A DNA stretch of 64,000 bases, from assembly GCA_934646185.1 (NCBI GenBank), contig CAKUEH010000002.1:1-64000 (forward strand), in the 5' to 3' direction. Under the pieces are notes generated by a model. That model was not told where the DNA came from and ran no database searches. It saw nothing but the letters and a program-made list of their open reading frames with translations. Shown here piece by piece: positions 1 through 7,717 of this stretch. The stretch's first letter is position 1. Each line of letters starts with the position of its first letter. Source of the stretch: an uncultured Oscillospiraceae bacterium. GTDB taxonomy: Bacteria > Bacillota > Clostridia > Oscillospirales > Oscillospiraceae. A program made the position numbers and the translations under genes.

Positions 1-77
1 GCCAGCATCATGCCGGGGATCGTTCTGCGGTCCGCAATGCCGCCGGCGCCGATCACGCCCCAACGTAATTTTTTCAT
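1..77 (-). CDS. Gfo/Idh/MocA-family oxidoreductase, N-terminal fragment (runs off the window)
   Basis: Only the first 25 codons are present, reading leftward from an ATG at 77. They begin MKKLRWGVIGAGGIADR, the N-terminal beta strand and GxGxxG dinucleotide-binding loop of Gfo/Idh/MocA dehydrogenases, which oxidise sugars or cyclitols with NAD(P). The start is supported by an AAAGGAG ribosome-binding site about 8 bases upstream and a promoter at 128-156. Substrate and full length cannot be judged. Another Rossmann-fold NAD enzyme is possible, but the GAGGIADR pattern is typical of this family. Confidence 0.75.
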   Translation of the reverse strand, partial: MKKLRWGVIGAGGIADRRTIPGMML

Positions 78-127
78 ATGCTCCGCTCCTTTGCAAATCT
101 GTAGACCGCCCGCGGCGGTCTATTTTC

Positions 128-156
128 AGTATAGCACAGCCCCGCCGGGATGAAAA
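128..156 (-). promoter_or_regulatory. Sigma-A promoter for the left-edge dehydrogenase, with leader hairpin
   Basis: On the minus strand, TTTTCA (156-151) and TATACT (133-128) are separated by 17 bases, and TGC precedes the -10 box as an extended element. The leader carries an inverted repeat at 102-122 (TAGACCGCC / GGCGGTCTA) just upstream of the ribosome-binding site. No riboswitch class was recognised. Confidence 0.6.
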
Positions 157-243
157 GGGAATTCCGTATAAAAACCGGGAAATCCAACGACAATCCACAA
201 GACCGTGCAGACTGGATCCGGCGGGCGGCGCAGAAACCGGCTG

Positions 244-300
244 CCCCAAGGCCTCCCCTGAAAGGGGAGGTGGCTCGGCAAAGCCGAGTCGAAGAGGTCA
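244..300. repeat. Family A intergenic hairpin repeat
   Basis: An inverted repeat GCCTCCCCT/AGGGGAGG is followed by a second small hairpin (CTCGGC/GCCGAG). This is the same two-hairpin plan as copies at 30297, 48642 and 52961. Apart from this copy and the promoter at 128-156, the gap 78-352 holds nothing recognisable. Confidence 0.7.
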
Positions 301-352
301 CGCAGCAGAATGTATCGGATTTTATATGAATGATCGGCGAAATCGTAAGCCC

Positions 353-1705
353 TTACAGATTGCCGGCGCATCCATCCAGCCGGGTCATCCAGCGCCGGCG
401 GCGGAAGACCGCCATGGAGACGGCGAAGCGGACGCACTCCTCCAGCGACAGGAGCAGATAGACGTACGCGATGGGCAGCTTCCAGACAAACGCGCCCAGA
501 AGCCCCAGCGGGACGCCGAAGCCCCATGTGCCGAGCATGTCAATGCCCATGACATACGCCGTCCGCCCGCCGCTGCGGAGGATCCCGCCGCCGAGGATCA
601 TATTGAGCACCTTGAACGGCGCGGCCAGCGCGTAGACAAACAAAATCTGCCGCGTCAGCAGCTTTACCGTGCGCTCGACCCGATAGATCTCCACATACGC
701 GCCGCTCGTCAGCACGACCAGAGCGGAGAGCGCGGCGGCCCCGACGGCGCCATAAACCATCAGCCGCTTCGCCGCCCGGTATGCCCCGTCATAGTCTCCG
801 CCGCCAAGCTTCTTTCCGACGATCACGCCCGCCGCCTGCGACAGGCCGCACAGCGCGCCGATCACCAGCCCCTGTATGGGCGCGGTCAGCGTCATGGCAG
901 CGCTTTCCGCCGTGCCCATGCGGCCGTAGATGGCCGCATAGACGTTCTCGCCCAGACTCCAGCTTGCCTCGCACAAAAGCAGCGGCAGCAGCACGGACAG
1001 ATACCCGCTCCAGCGCAGCCGCTCCGCGGCGCGCGGCGCTTTTTCCGCGCGCAGGAAGGACAGCCGCTTTGCGAACAGAAGCAGCAGCAGGAAATTGACG
1101 CACTGCGCGGCCACCGTCGCGATCGCGGCCCCGGCTGCGCCCATGGCGGAAAAGCCGCATTTTCCGAAGATCAGGATGTCGTTCAGTCCGGTGTTCAGAA
1201 CGGCGGACGCGATGCCCGCGTACAGCGGCAGCTCCGGCTTTTCCGCGCAGCGAAACGCGGCGGACAGGAGCGCAGAACCGGCCATGGGGAGAAACGTACC
1301 GGAGATCAGCGCCAGATACGCCGACGCGGCCTGCCGGGTCTGTGCGTCCTTTGTATAGATGCGCATGACCGGCTCCGGAAGCAGCGCGCAGACCGCGGTA
1401 AACAACCCCGCAACGCCCAGCCCGAGCAGGAGATTCCGGAAAAAGCTCCGCCGCGCCTCCGCGCTGTTTTTCTGCCCCAGATACTGCGCGATCATGATCC
1501 CGGCAGCCGCGCCGACGGCGGCGATCACGACGGAATACATGGACGCAAATTTTCCCGCCAGCCCGACGCCCGCCACGCAGGTCTCGCCCAGTTGGCCGAT
1601 CATGATCTGGTCGACCATGCTGAACGACGACTGCAGCATGGACTGCAGCGCGGCGGGGATCGCCAGACGGCATACGCTTCTGAAAAACGTGTCTGGTTTC
1701 TTCAT
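353..1705 (-). CDS. MATE family efflux transporter
   Basis: A 450-residue polytopic protein of the usual MATE length (about 12 predicted membrane segments). These carriers export drugs, dyes or metabolites in exchange for Na+ or H+. The N-terminus (LAIPAALQSMLQSSFSMVDQ, then MIGQLGE) carries the family signature of the first transmembrane segments, and the second half repeats the layout. The gene lies downstream of a LacI-type regulator in the same direction but has its own promoter with an abutting palindrome. The substrate cannot be predicted. Confidence 0.9.
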   Translation of the reverse strand: MKKPDTFFRSVCRLAIPAALQSMLQSSFSMVDQIMIGQLGETCVAGVGLAGKFASMYSVVIAAVGAAAGIMIAQYLGQKNSAEARRSFFRNLLLGLGVAGLFTAVCALLPEPVMRIYTKDAQTRQAASAYLALISGTFLPMAGSALLSAAFRCAEKPELPLYAGIASAVLNTGLNDILIFGKCGFSAMGAAGAAIATVAAQCVNFLLLLLFAKRLSFLRAEKAPRAAERLRWSGYLSVLLPLLLCEASWSLGENVYAAIYGRMGTAESAAMTLTAPIQGLVIGALCGLSQAAGVIVGKKLGGGDYDGAYRAAKRLMVYGAVGAAALSALVVLTSGAYVEIYRVERTVKLLTRQILFVYALAAPFKVLNMILGGGILRSGGRTAYVMGIDMLGTWGFGVPLGLLGAFVWKLPIAYVYLLLSLEECVRFAVSMAVFRRRRWMTRLDGCAGNL

Positions 1706-1732
1706 GGCGCACCTCCCGGTCTGTTTGCCTCC

Positions 1733-1761
1733 ATTGTAGCCGGGAGGCGCTGCGTTTTCAA
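1733..1761 (-). promoter_or_regulatory. Sigma-A promoter of the MATE gene
   Basis: TTGAAA (1761-1756) and TACAAT (1738-1733) on the minus strand are separated by 17 bases. It lies between the LacI gene and the MATE gene, so the exporter can be transcribed independently of its upstream neighbour. Confidence 0.65.
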
Positions 1762-1763
1762 AG

Positions 1764-1777
1764 GTTAAGCGCGTAAC
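1764..1777. promoter_or_regulatory. Candidate LacI-family operator
   Basis: GTTAAGCGCGTAAC has matching arms GTTA/TAAC around a CG-rich centre, as in many LacI-family operators. It sits immediately upstream of the -35 box of the MATE promoter and directly after the adjacent LacI gene. The assignment rests on position and symmetry only. Confidence 0.4.
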
Positions 1778-1788
1778 GTATTACAAAA

Positions 1789-2820
1789 TTAAGCCTGTCT
1801 GTTTGTGCAGTCTGACGGGCGGCACGGCCCCGTGCTGCCGCGCACCACGAGAGAGACCGGCAGTGTCAGCTCCGGCGGGACAGGCTTTCCCTCCCGCAGC
1901 TCCCGCAGCTTCCCGATCGCGAGCTGCGCGCGCAGCGCGCTGTCCTGCCGGACGGTCGTGAGCGCGGGCCGGACGAGCCCGCACATGGGCGTATCGTCAA
2001 ACCCTGCGACGGAGATGTCGTCCGGCACGCGGAGACCCTGCTCCGCAAGAAAGCACATCAGGTCGAGCGCGTAAAAATCCGAGACGGCAAACACCGCGGT
2101 CGCCTCCCGCAGCCGCGCCAGCTGCCGCCGGTAGTACTCCCACCGGTCCTCCTGCCGCATGGGCACGAGCAGCAGCCCGGCCGTGCCGGGCGCGGCGCCA
2201 TGGCGGAAGCCCTCGATTCGTTCGAGGTCGATGCCCGTTTCATTATCCGAAACGCACAGCAGCCTCCGGTGGCCAAGCCCGGAAAAATGGCGGCCGACCT
2301 GATATCCGCCGCCGTAATTGTCAATGGAGAGGTTCACAAGCCGCTCCGGATCCCGGCAGAGCCCGTCGTAGACGACAATGGGGATCCGGATATGCCGGCG
2401 AAGGTCGGTATAGTCCTGTTCGCAGAAGCCGAGCATGACGATCCCGTCCATGTTCCACATGGACGCGAACCGCACGACCTCCCCGGCGCACCGGGCCTTT
2501 TTCACCAGCATGAACTGCCCGCTGCGTTCGATCTCGGTGGACAGCGCATCCAGCGCGGACGCGATGAATCCGTCGCGCAGCGTATGCCCCGCGTATTTCG
2601 GGTGATCGTTGACGAACACGCCGATGATCCCCGAGCTGTTCTGCGCCAGCAGGATCCCCGCCATGCTGGGGATATACTGCCGCTCTTCGAGCAGCGCCGT
2701 CACGCGCCGCACCGTCTCGTCCGAGACCTTGTTCGTTTTTCCGTGGATCACGTTGGAAACGGTCGCCGTGCTCAGCCCCAGCTCCTCCGCGATGTCACAG
2801 ATCCGCACACGCTCCTGCAT
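1789..2820 (-). CDS. LacI family transcriptional regulator
   Basis: A 343-residue repressor with the classic N-terminal helix-turn-helix (ICDIAEELGLSTATVSNVIH, then GKTNKVSDETVRRV) and a periplasmic-binding-like effector domain ending in the usual ISVAGFDDTPMC and TTVRQ motifs. I chose the ATG at 2820 because AGGGAGG lies 8 bases upstream. Longer in-frame starts would overrun the promoter (TTGACT, 17 bp, TAAAAT at 2871-2843). The effector is normally a sugar or nucleoside. The downstream gene is a MATE exporter, an unusual partner for this family. Confidence 0.9.
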   Translation of the reverse strand: MQERVRICDIAEELGLSTATVSNVIHGKTNKVSDETVRRVTALLEERQYIPSMAGILLAQNSSGIIGVFVNDHPKYAGHTLRDGFIASALDALSTEIERSGQFMLVKKARCAGEVVRFASMWNMDGIVMLGFCEQDYTDLRRHIRIPIVVYDGLCRDPERLVNLSIDNYGGGYQVGRHFSGLGHRRLLCVSDNETGIDLERIEGFRHGAAPGTAGLLLVPMRQEDRWEYYRRQLARLREATAVFAVSDFYALDLMCFLAEQGLRVPDDISVAGFDDTPMCGLVRPALTTVRQDSALRAQLAIGKLRELREGKPVPPELTLPVSLVVRGSTGPCRPSDCTNRQA

Positions 2821-2842
2821 GCCATCGCCTCCCTCTGCCGCT

Positions 2843-2871
2843 ATTTTATCCGTTCCGCGCAGAGAAGTCAA
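2843..2871 (-). promoter_or_regulatory. Sigma-A promoter of the LacI regulator gene
   Basis: TTGACT (2871-2866) and TAAAAT (2848-2843) on the minus strand have a 17-base spacer and lie just upstream of the chosen start at 2820. It diverges from the ddl promoter at 2913-2941. Confidence 0.65.
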
Positions 2872-2912
2872 AGACAGCGGCGGCAAAAACACGCGATTCC
2901 GGAAAAAGATAC

Positions 2913-2941
2913 TTGTGTTCTGCGGCGGTTTCGCATATGAT
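2913..2941 (+). promoter_or_regulatory. Sigma-A promoter of the ddl operon
   Basis: TTGTGT (2913-2918), a 17-base spacer and TATGAT (2936-2941) precede the TTG start of ddl at 2994. Confidence 0.5.
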
Positions 2942-2993
2942 ATGTATGCCGCCCGCTTTTTTGATCTTCGGCGGCGGAAAAGAGGAGCCTGCT

Positions 2994-4055
2994 TTGAAAA
3001 AACTGAGCGTTTGTGTGCTGTTCGGCGGCGTTTCGCCGGAGCATGAGGTCTCGCTGCGGTCGGCGGAATCTGTGCTGAACCGCCTGGACAAAGATAAATA
3101 TCACATTTTCCCGGTCGGCATCACGAAGGACGGCGACTGGATCCTGTTCGGCGGTAAGGACTATGGGATGCTTCCCGCCGGGACGTGGCAGAACTGCGAG
3201 GAAAACCGCCGCGCGGCGATCTCTCCCGTGCGCGGCCAGGGACTTCTGAGCTTTGAAAACGACTGCGTCGTGCGCGAGCGCATCGATGTGGTCTTCCCCG
3301 TGATGCACGGCGAAAACTGCGAGGACGGCGCGATCCAGGGCCTTCTGCAGATCGCGGGCATTCCCTATGTCGGCCCGCACGTCGCGGCCTCCGCCGCCTG
3401 CATGGACAAGAGCATCACGAAGCTGATCGCCGACGCCGCGGGCGTCCGGCAGGCGGCGTGGCAGCTCGTCACGCGCGAGAGTTTTGCGCGCAGCCGCAAG
3501 AGCGCGCTGAACGCCGTCGAGGCGCGCTTTGCCTACCCCGTCTTCGTCAAGCCCGCCGGGACCGGCTCGTCCGTCGGCGTTTCCAAGGCGAAGGATCGCG
3601 CCGCGCTGGAAGCGGCGGTCGAGGCGGCGCTGAAATATGACCGCAAGGTTCTGGTCGAGGAATTCATCCGCGGGCAGGAGGTCGAGGTCGCCGTGCTCGG
3701 CAACGACAATCCGTTCGCCTCCGTTTGCGGCGAGATCGACTCCGGCGCGGAATTCTATGACTATGACGCCAAATACGTCTCCGACTGCGCGCAGCTGTAC
3801 ATCCCGGCCCGCCTTTCCGAGCAGACCGCAGAGCAGGTGCGCGAGCTTGCCGTGCGCGTCTACACGGCCATGGGCTGCCAGGGGCTTTCCCGCGTCGACT
3901 TCTTTGTGAAGGACGGCGGCGAGGTCGTCTTCAACGAGATCAACACCATCCCGGGCTTCACGTCCATCTCCATGTACCCCAAGCTGTTTGAGGCCAGCGG
4001 CATCGCCTACAGTGAGCTTCTGGACGATCTGATCGCGCTTGCGCTGGAGGCGTGA
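2994..4055 (+). CDS. ddl: D-alanine--D-alanine ligase
   Basis: An ATP-grasp enzyme that joins two D-alanines for peptidoglycan precursors in the cytosol. Visible motifs are GGVSPEHEVS at the N-terminus, the ATP-grasp loop GTGSSVGVSK, the omega-loop AKYVSDCAQLYIPA and the Mg/ATP motif FNEINTIPGFT. The start is a TTG with GAGGAG upstream. It gives a 353-residue protein starting MKKLSVCVLFGG, matching family N-termini, whereas the longer in-frame ATG at 2913 overlaps the promoter. Nothing in the omega loop suggests a VanA-type D-lactate ligase. Confidence 0.93.
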   Translation: MKKLSVCVLFGGVSPEHEVSLRSAESVLNRLDKDKYHIFPVGITKDGDWILFGGKDYGMLPAGTWQNCEENRRAAISPVRGQGLLSFENDCVVRERIDVVFPVMHGENCEDGAIQGLLQIAGIPYVGPHVAASAACMDKSITKLIADAAGVRQAAWQLVTRESFARSRKSALNAVEARFAYPVFVKPAGTGSSVGVSKAKDRAALEAAVEAALKYDRKVLVEEFIRGQEVEVAVLGNDNPFASVCGEIDSGAEFYDYDAKYVSDCAQLYIPARLSEQTAEQVRELAVRVYTAMGCQGLSRVDFFVKDGGEVVFNEINTIPGFTSISMYPKLFEASGIAYSELLDDLIALALEA

Positions 4056-4480
4056 TGGTACAGGCCGCAAGAATTTCCATCACCGGCACGCAGTCCATGG
4101 ACGACTCCGGGCCGCAGACGCTCGAGCTGGTGACAGACGGCTCGTACTGCTACGAGCCGGGCTTTGCGCTGTTGTCCTACGTCGAGTCGGAAATGACCGG
4201 ACTTGAGGGCGTCGTGACCTCCTTCCGGATCGAGGACGGGCAGACCGTCACGCTGCGGCGCACCGGCAAGGTCAACGCCGAGATGGTCTTCGACCGCCGG
4301 CAGGCGCATGAATCGCTGTACGACGTCGGCTTCGGCGCGATGATGATCAGCGTCGTGACCGAGGATATGACCGTTCTGCTCAACGAACACGGCGGCGTCC
4401 TCGATCTGGACTACCGCGTCGAGGTCGAGCACGCGCTCTGCAGCCGGAACCGCTATCACATTGAAATTCAGACGATTTAA
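4055..4480 (+). CDS. DUF1934 family protein (calycin-like beta barrel)
   Basis: A 141-residue protein rich in beta strands, matching the DUF1934/YwiB-like family found across Bacillota. Family traits seen are the opening strand VQAARISITGTQ, the central MVFDRRQAHESLYDVGFGAM and the closing NRYHIEIQTI. Function is unknown. The start overlaps the ddl stop (ATG at 4055, or GTG at 4052). The ATG fits the GGAGG at 4046-4050 better. Tight coupling to ddl implies co-translation but not necessarily a shared pathway. Confidence 0.8.
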   Translation: MVQAARISITGTQSMDDSGPQTLELVTDGSYCYEPGFALLSYVESEMTGLEGVVTSFRIEDGQTVTLRRTGKVNAEMVFDRRQAHESLYDVGFGAMMISVVTEDMTVLLNEHGGVLDLDYRVEVEHALCSRNRYHIEIQTI

Positions 4481-4498
4481 ATAAGGGAGCGAATACAG

Positions 4499-5242
4499 AT
4501 GAAACAGCCGCATATTTGTCTGGACGAAACGCTTGGCGTCCGTTACGCGATCCTGCCCGGCGACCCGGCCCGGCTCGACCGCGTGGCGGCGCAGCTGGAG
4601 TCCGTGCGGGAGCTTGCGTACAACCGCGAATTCCGCAGTCTCGCCGGCACGTATCAGGGCGTCCCCGTTCTGGCGATCTCCACGGGCATCGGCGGCTCGT
4701 CTGCCGGCATCTGCGTGGAGGAGCTGCACAACATCGGCATAGAGGCCGCCATCCGCATCGGATCCTGCGGAGCTCTGCAGACCGGCATCGCGCTGGGCGA
4801 TCTCATTCTCGGCTGCGGCGCCATCCGCGACGACGGCGCGTCCAAGGCCTATGTCCATACGGAATATCCGGCGGTCGCCGATCATCAGCTGCTGGGATTG
4901 TGCGTCGAGGCCGCAAAGGCGCTCGGCTGCCCGTACCACATCGGCATCATCCACAGCCACGAGAGCTTCTACCACGAGGAAAACGACGCCGAGAGCGCCT
5001 ACTGGTCGCGCAAGGGCGCGCTGGGCGCGGATATGGAATCCGCCGCCCTGTTTATCATCGGCCGCCTGCGCGGGATGAAGACCGCGTCGATCCTCAATAA
5101 CGTCGTCGTTTACGGCGAGGATACCGCGGACGCCATCGGCGGCTATGTTGACGGCGAAAGCCTGACCGCCGCCGGCGAGCGCAATGAGATCCGGACCGCG
5201 CTCGAAGCCCTTTACCGGCTGGAACAGGAGCGGGCGCGATGA
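4499..5242 (+). CDS. Nucleoside phosphorylase (uridine phosphorylase type)
   Basis: A 247-residue member of the PNP/UDP phosphorylase family, which splits nucleosides with phosphate into base and ribose-1-phosphate. Motifs include the phosphate-binding ILPGDPARLDRV, STGIGGSSAGICVEEL, RIGSCGALQ and the purine/pyrimidine pocket MESAALF. The GSCGALQ/MESAALF pattern resembles uridine phosphorylases more than DeoD, so uridine is the best guess. It belongs to the ddl operon by spacing (18-base gap) and overlaps the next gene by 4 bases. Confidence 0.88.
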   Translation: MKQPHICLDETLGVRYAILPGDPARLDRVAAQLESVRELAYNREFRSLAGTYQGVPVLAISTGIGGSSAGICVEELHNIGIEAAIRIGSCGALQTGIALGDLILGCGAIRDDGASKAYVHTEYPAVADHQLLGLCVEAAKALGCPYHIGIIHSHESFYHEENDAESAYWSRKGALGADMESAALFIIGRLRGMKTASILNNVVVYGEDTADAIGGYVDGESLTAAGERNEIRTALEALYRLEQERAR

Positions 5243-5823
5243 AAAACGTTCTGTTTGTCGACTGCTGCATCCGCCGCGAGGCGTCCAATACCCGAAAGCT
5301 GGCCGAGGCGTTTTTAGCCGCTTTGCCGTCCGACTGCGCCGTGACGCGGCTGGATCTGATGGCGGAGGATCTTTCCTACTTCAAAGACAGCTATTTTGAC
5401 CAGCGCGAGGCGCTGCTGGAAGAAAACCGCCGCGACCATCCGCGCTTCCGGTACGCGCATCAGTTCGCGCAGGCCGATTTGATCGTGATCGCCGCGCCGT
5501 TCTGGGATCTGTCCTTCCCGGCGCTTTTGAAGGTGTACATCGAGCAGGTGTCCGTCGACGGGATCACGTTCGGCTCCACGGCGGACGGCCTCAAGGGCCT
5601 CTGCCGCGCGTCGCATCTGGCCTTCCTCACCACGCGCGGCGGGTTTTATACCGGCGGCACCATGGAGATGGGCAGCCGGTATCTGGACGCCCTGCACACC
5701 TTCTTTGGCATCGGCGAATATACCTGCATTGCCGCCGACGGCATGAACGTCGCGGGCTTTGACGCGGAGGCGTCTTTGCGCCGCGCCATGCAGGAGGCCG
5801 CGCGGCTGGCCGCGTCGCTGTAG
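5239..5823 (+). CDS. NAD(P)H-dependent oxidoreductase, flavodoxin-like fold
   Basis: A 194-residue FMN reductase or quinone/azoreductase-like protein. It opens with the flavodoxin-like phosphate loop region (VDCCIRREASNTRKLAEAFL) and has the PFWDLSFPALLKVYIEQV stretch shared by the Flavodoxin_2 family, followed by LTTRGGFYTGG. It probably uses FMN to pass two electrons from NAD(P)H to quinone- or azo-type acceptors. It is translationally coupled to the nucleoside phosphorylase (ATGA overlap) and ends the operon. The physiological acceptor is unknown. Confidence 0.85.
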   Translation: MKNVLFVDCCIRREASNTRKLAEAFLAALPSDCAVTRLDLMAEDLSYFKDSYFDQREALLEENRRDHPRFRYAHQFAQADLIVIAAPFWDLSFPALLKVYIEQVSVDGITFGSTADGLKGLCRASHLAFLTTRGGFYTGGTMEMGSRYLDALHTFFGIGEYTCIAADGMNVAGFDAEASLRRAMQEAARLAASL

Positions 5824-5833
5824 ATAATTTCTG

Positions 5834-5862
5834 TTGCAAACTGTAGAACAGTTGGGTATAAT
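5834..5862 (+). promoter_or_regulatory. Strong sigma-A promoter of the DUF1858 gene
   Basis: TTGCAA (5834-5839), a 17-base spacer and a perfect TATAAT (5857-5862) are followed by a perfect AGGAGG ribosome-binding site at 5882-5887. The signals imply a highly expressed small protein. Confidence 0.8.
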
Positions 5863-5895
5863 ACGACTATAAAAACTACACAGGAGGTCATTTTT

Positions 5896-6123
5896 ATGGC
5901 TGCAAAGATCGAAAAGACCACCATCATCGGCGATGTTCTGGATATCGCGCCCGAGACCGCTCCGCTGTTCATGGCCATCGGCATGCACTGCCTGGGCTGC
6001 CCGTCCTCCCGCGGCGAGACCGTTGAGGAAGCCTGCATGGTCCACGGCGTCGACGCCGACGCGTTCCTGGCGCAGGTCAACCGCTTCATCGAGGCTTCCG
6101 AGGAAGCCGAGAAGGCAAAGTAA
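5896..6123 (+). CDS. DUF1858 domain protein (small cysteine-containing)
   Basis: A 75-residue protein of the DUF1858 family, which occurs alone or fused to redox proteins such as hybrid-cluster-type enzymes in anaerobes. It carries the family core TTIIGDVLDIAPETAPLFMA and a CLGC pair (MHCLGCPSSRGET), which could bind metal or act as a redox disulphide. It has its own consensus promoter, a perfect ribosome-binding site and a GC-rich terminator, so it is an independent and probably abundant transcript. The role is unknown. Confidence 0.85.
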   Translation: MAAKIEKTTIIGDVLDIAPETAPLFMAIGMHCLGCPSSRGETVEEACMVHGVDADAFLAQVNRFIEASEEAEKAK

Positions 6124-6138
6124 CAAAACCGAAAGGAA

Positions 6139-6160
6139 CGGGCGGCCCGCGGGCCGCCCG
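6139..6160 (+). terminator. Terminator-like perfect hairpin after the DUF1858 gene
   Basis: A 10-bp stem of G+C only (CGGGCGGCCC/GGGCCGCCCG) is followed by TTTG. The T-run is short, so some read-through into trmK, which starts 14 bases later, is likely and may be the main way trmK is expressed. Confidence 0.6.
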
Positions 6161-6173
6161 TTTGCGTGAACGC

Positions 6174-6872
6174 ATGAAAGTCCCGATCTCCAACCGGCTG
6201 CTGCTGTGCGCCGGATTTGTCCCGCGCGGCTCCCGCGCCGCCGACATCGGCACGGATCACGGCTATCTGTCCGTGTATCTGCTGCGCGAGGGCATCTGCC
6301 CGTTCGTCACGGCGGCAGACCTGCGCGAGCATCCGCTGCAGAAGGCCCGCGAAAACGCCGCGCGCTTCGGCGTGTCCGACCGGATACGGTTTTTTCTGTC
6401 CGACGGCCTGCAGAGCATTCCGCCCGACGCCGCGGACACGATCATCATGGCCGGGATGGGCGGCGATCTGATGGTGCGCATTTTACAGGCTGCGCCGTGG
6501 GTCTGCGACGCGCGCTATACGCTGATCTTACAGCCGCAGAGCGCCGGGCAGGCACTGCGGCAGTATCTGGCGGAGCACGGCTTTGCGATCGAGCGCGAAG
6601 CGCTCGCCAAGGACGGCCACTTTTTCTATACCGTCCTGCGCGCGAAAAAGGGGAGCATGCCCCCGCTTTCACCGGGCCAGCAATATGCCTCGCCGCAGCT
6701 TCTGCGGGAGGGCGGGCCGCTTCTGGGGCCGTATCTGGCCCGGATCGAGACGGCCCTCGCGGGCACGGTGCAGGGCCTGCAAAGGGCTGACGAGCCCGAA
6801 AAGCGCCGCTATTATGAGACCGCGCTTGCGGAAATCAGAGAAATGAGGAAGCAGCATGACGACTGTTCGTGA
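6174..6872 (+). CDS. trmK: tRNA (adenine(22)-N(1))-methyltransferase
   Basis: A 232-residue class I SAM-dependent methyltransferase of the TrmK family, which makes m1A22 in bacterial tRNAs. The SAM-binding motif ADIGTDHGYLSVYL and the MAGMGGDLMVRIL motif with ILQPQSA are diagnostic. The ATG at 6174 gives an N-terminus (MKVPISNRLLLCAGFVPRG) aligned with the family. A TTG 12 bases upstream is possible but lies inside the hairpin region. No good ribosome-binding site is visible, so expression may be weak. It overlaps the next gene by 17 bases, the usual Bacillota trmK/Nif3-like pairing. Confidence 0.9.
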   Translation: MKVPISNRLLLCAGFVPRGSRAADIGTDHGYLSVYLLREGICPFVTAADLREHPLQKARENAARFGVSDRIRFFLSDGLQSIPPDAADTIIMAGMGGDLMVRILQAAPWVCDARYTLILQPQSAGQALRQYLAEHGFAIEREALAKDGHFFYTVLRAKKGSMPPLSPGQQYASPQLLREGGPLLGPYLARIETALAGTVQGLQRADEPEKRRYYETALAEIREMRKQHDDCS

Positions 6873-7647
6873 TATTTATAACGCCCTGTTTGCCTTTGCC
6901 CCCGCGTACATGAAGATGGACTGGGACAATGTCGGCCTGCTCTGCGGCCGGTTCGACGCGCAGGTCGATACCGTCCTTGTCGCGCTCGACCCCATGCCGG
7001 ACGTGATCGGCGAGGCGAAGAAAACCGGCGCGCAGTGCATCGTGACGCACCATCCGCTGTTTTTCGACGCGCCAAGAGCCGTCAACGACGCAAGCTACGA
7101 GGGCCGCTGCATTCTGGAGCTGGCCGAGGCGAAGATCGCCGCGATCAACCTGCACACGAATCTCGACGTCTGTCCCGGCGGCGTCAACGACGTGCTGGCC
7201 GAAACGCTGGGCCTGACGGATGTGTCGGTTCTGAACCCCACCGGGCAGGACGCGCAGGGCCGGCCCTACGGCCTCATCCGCACCGGCACGGTACGGGAGC
7301 AGCCGCTTGCCGGATTTGCCGCGTTCGTAAAGTCGGCGCTTTTCTGCCCCGGCCTTCGGTTCGCGGATGCCGGAAGACCCGTGCGGCGCGTGGCCGTCGG
7401 CGGCGGCAGCTGCGGCGGCGCGATTGACGACGTGCTGGCCGCGGGCTGCGATACGCTCGTGACGGCGGATCTCAAGTACAACCATTTCGAAGAGGCACAC
7501 TATCGCGGGCTGAATCTCATCGACGCGGGCCATTTTGAGACGGAGAACCCCGTCTGCGCCGTTCTGGAGCGCGTTCTGCGCGAAGCGCTGCCGGAGCTGA
7601 CCGTTCTGCGCGCCAAAGCGCACAAAGATGAGACGCAATTTCTATGA
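6856..7647 (+). CDS. Nif3-like dinuclear metal-centre hexameric protein
   Basis: A 263-residue member of the Nif3/YqfO family, which forms toroidal hexamers with two metals per subunit. Metal-binding motifs are visible: THHPLFF, the NLHTNLDVCPGGVND stretch and the C-terminal GHFETEN. Often annotated as GTP cyclohydrolase I type 2, but the true activity is uncertain. The short version lacks the central PII-like insert seen in YqfO. It overlaps trmK, with AGGA upstream of the ATG. Confidence 0.88.
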   Translation: MTTVRDIYNALFAFAPAYMKMDWDNVGLLCGRFDAQVDTVLVALDPMPDVIGEAKKTGAQCIVTHHPLFFDAPRAVNDASYEGRCILELAEAKIAAINLHTNLDVCPGGVNDVLAETLGLTDVSVLNPTGQDAQGRPYGLIRTGTVREQPLAGFAAFVKSALFCPGLRFADAGRPVRRVAVGGGSCGGAIDDVLAAGCDTLVTADLKYNHFEEAHYRGLNLIDAGHFETENPVCAVLERVLREALPELTVLRAKAHKDETQFL

Positions 7648-7652
7648 AACAG

Positions 7653-7682
7653 TTGACCTCCGCCCGCTGTCTGTGATAAAAT
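7653..7682 (+). promoter_or_regulatory. Sigma-A promoter of yebC
   Basis: TTGACC (7653-7658), an 18-base spacer and TAAAAT (7677-7682), with TGA before the -10 box. Transcription would start about 30 bases upstream of the yebC ATG. Confidence 0.65.
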
Positions 7683-7717
7683 GACAAGAGATATTGTAAC
7701 GAAGGGAAGAACACCTC

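Noticed and set aside
326..1768. Long open frame on the plus strand opposite the MATE gene
   Set aside because: Its translation is low-complexity, rich in Arg, Gln, Asp and Pro, without any domain. High third-position GC in the real gene leaves the opposite strand free of stops.
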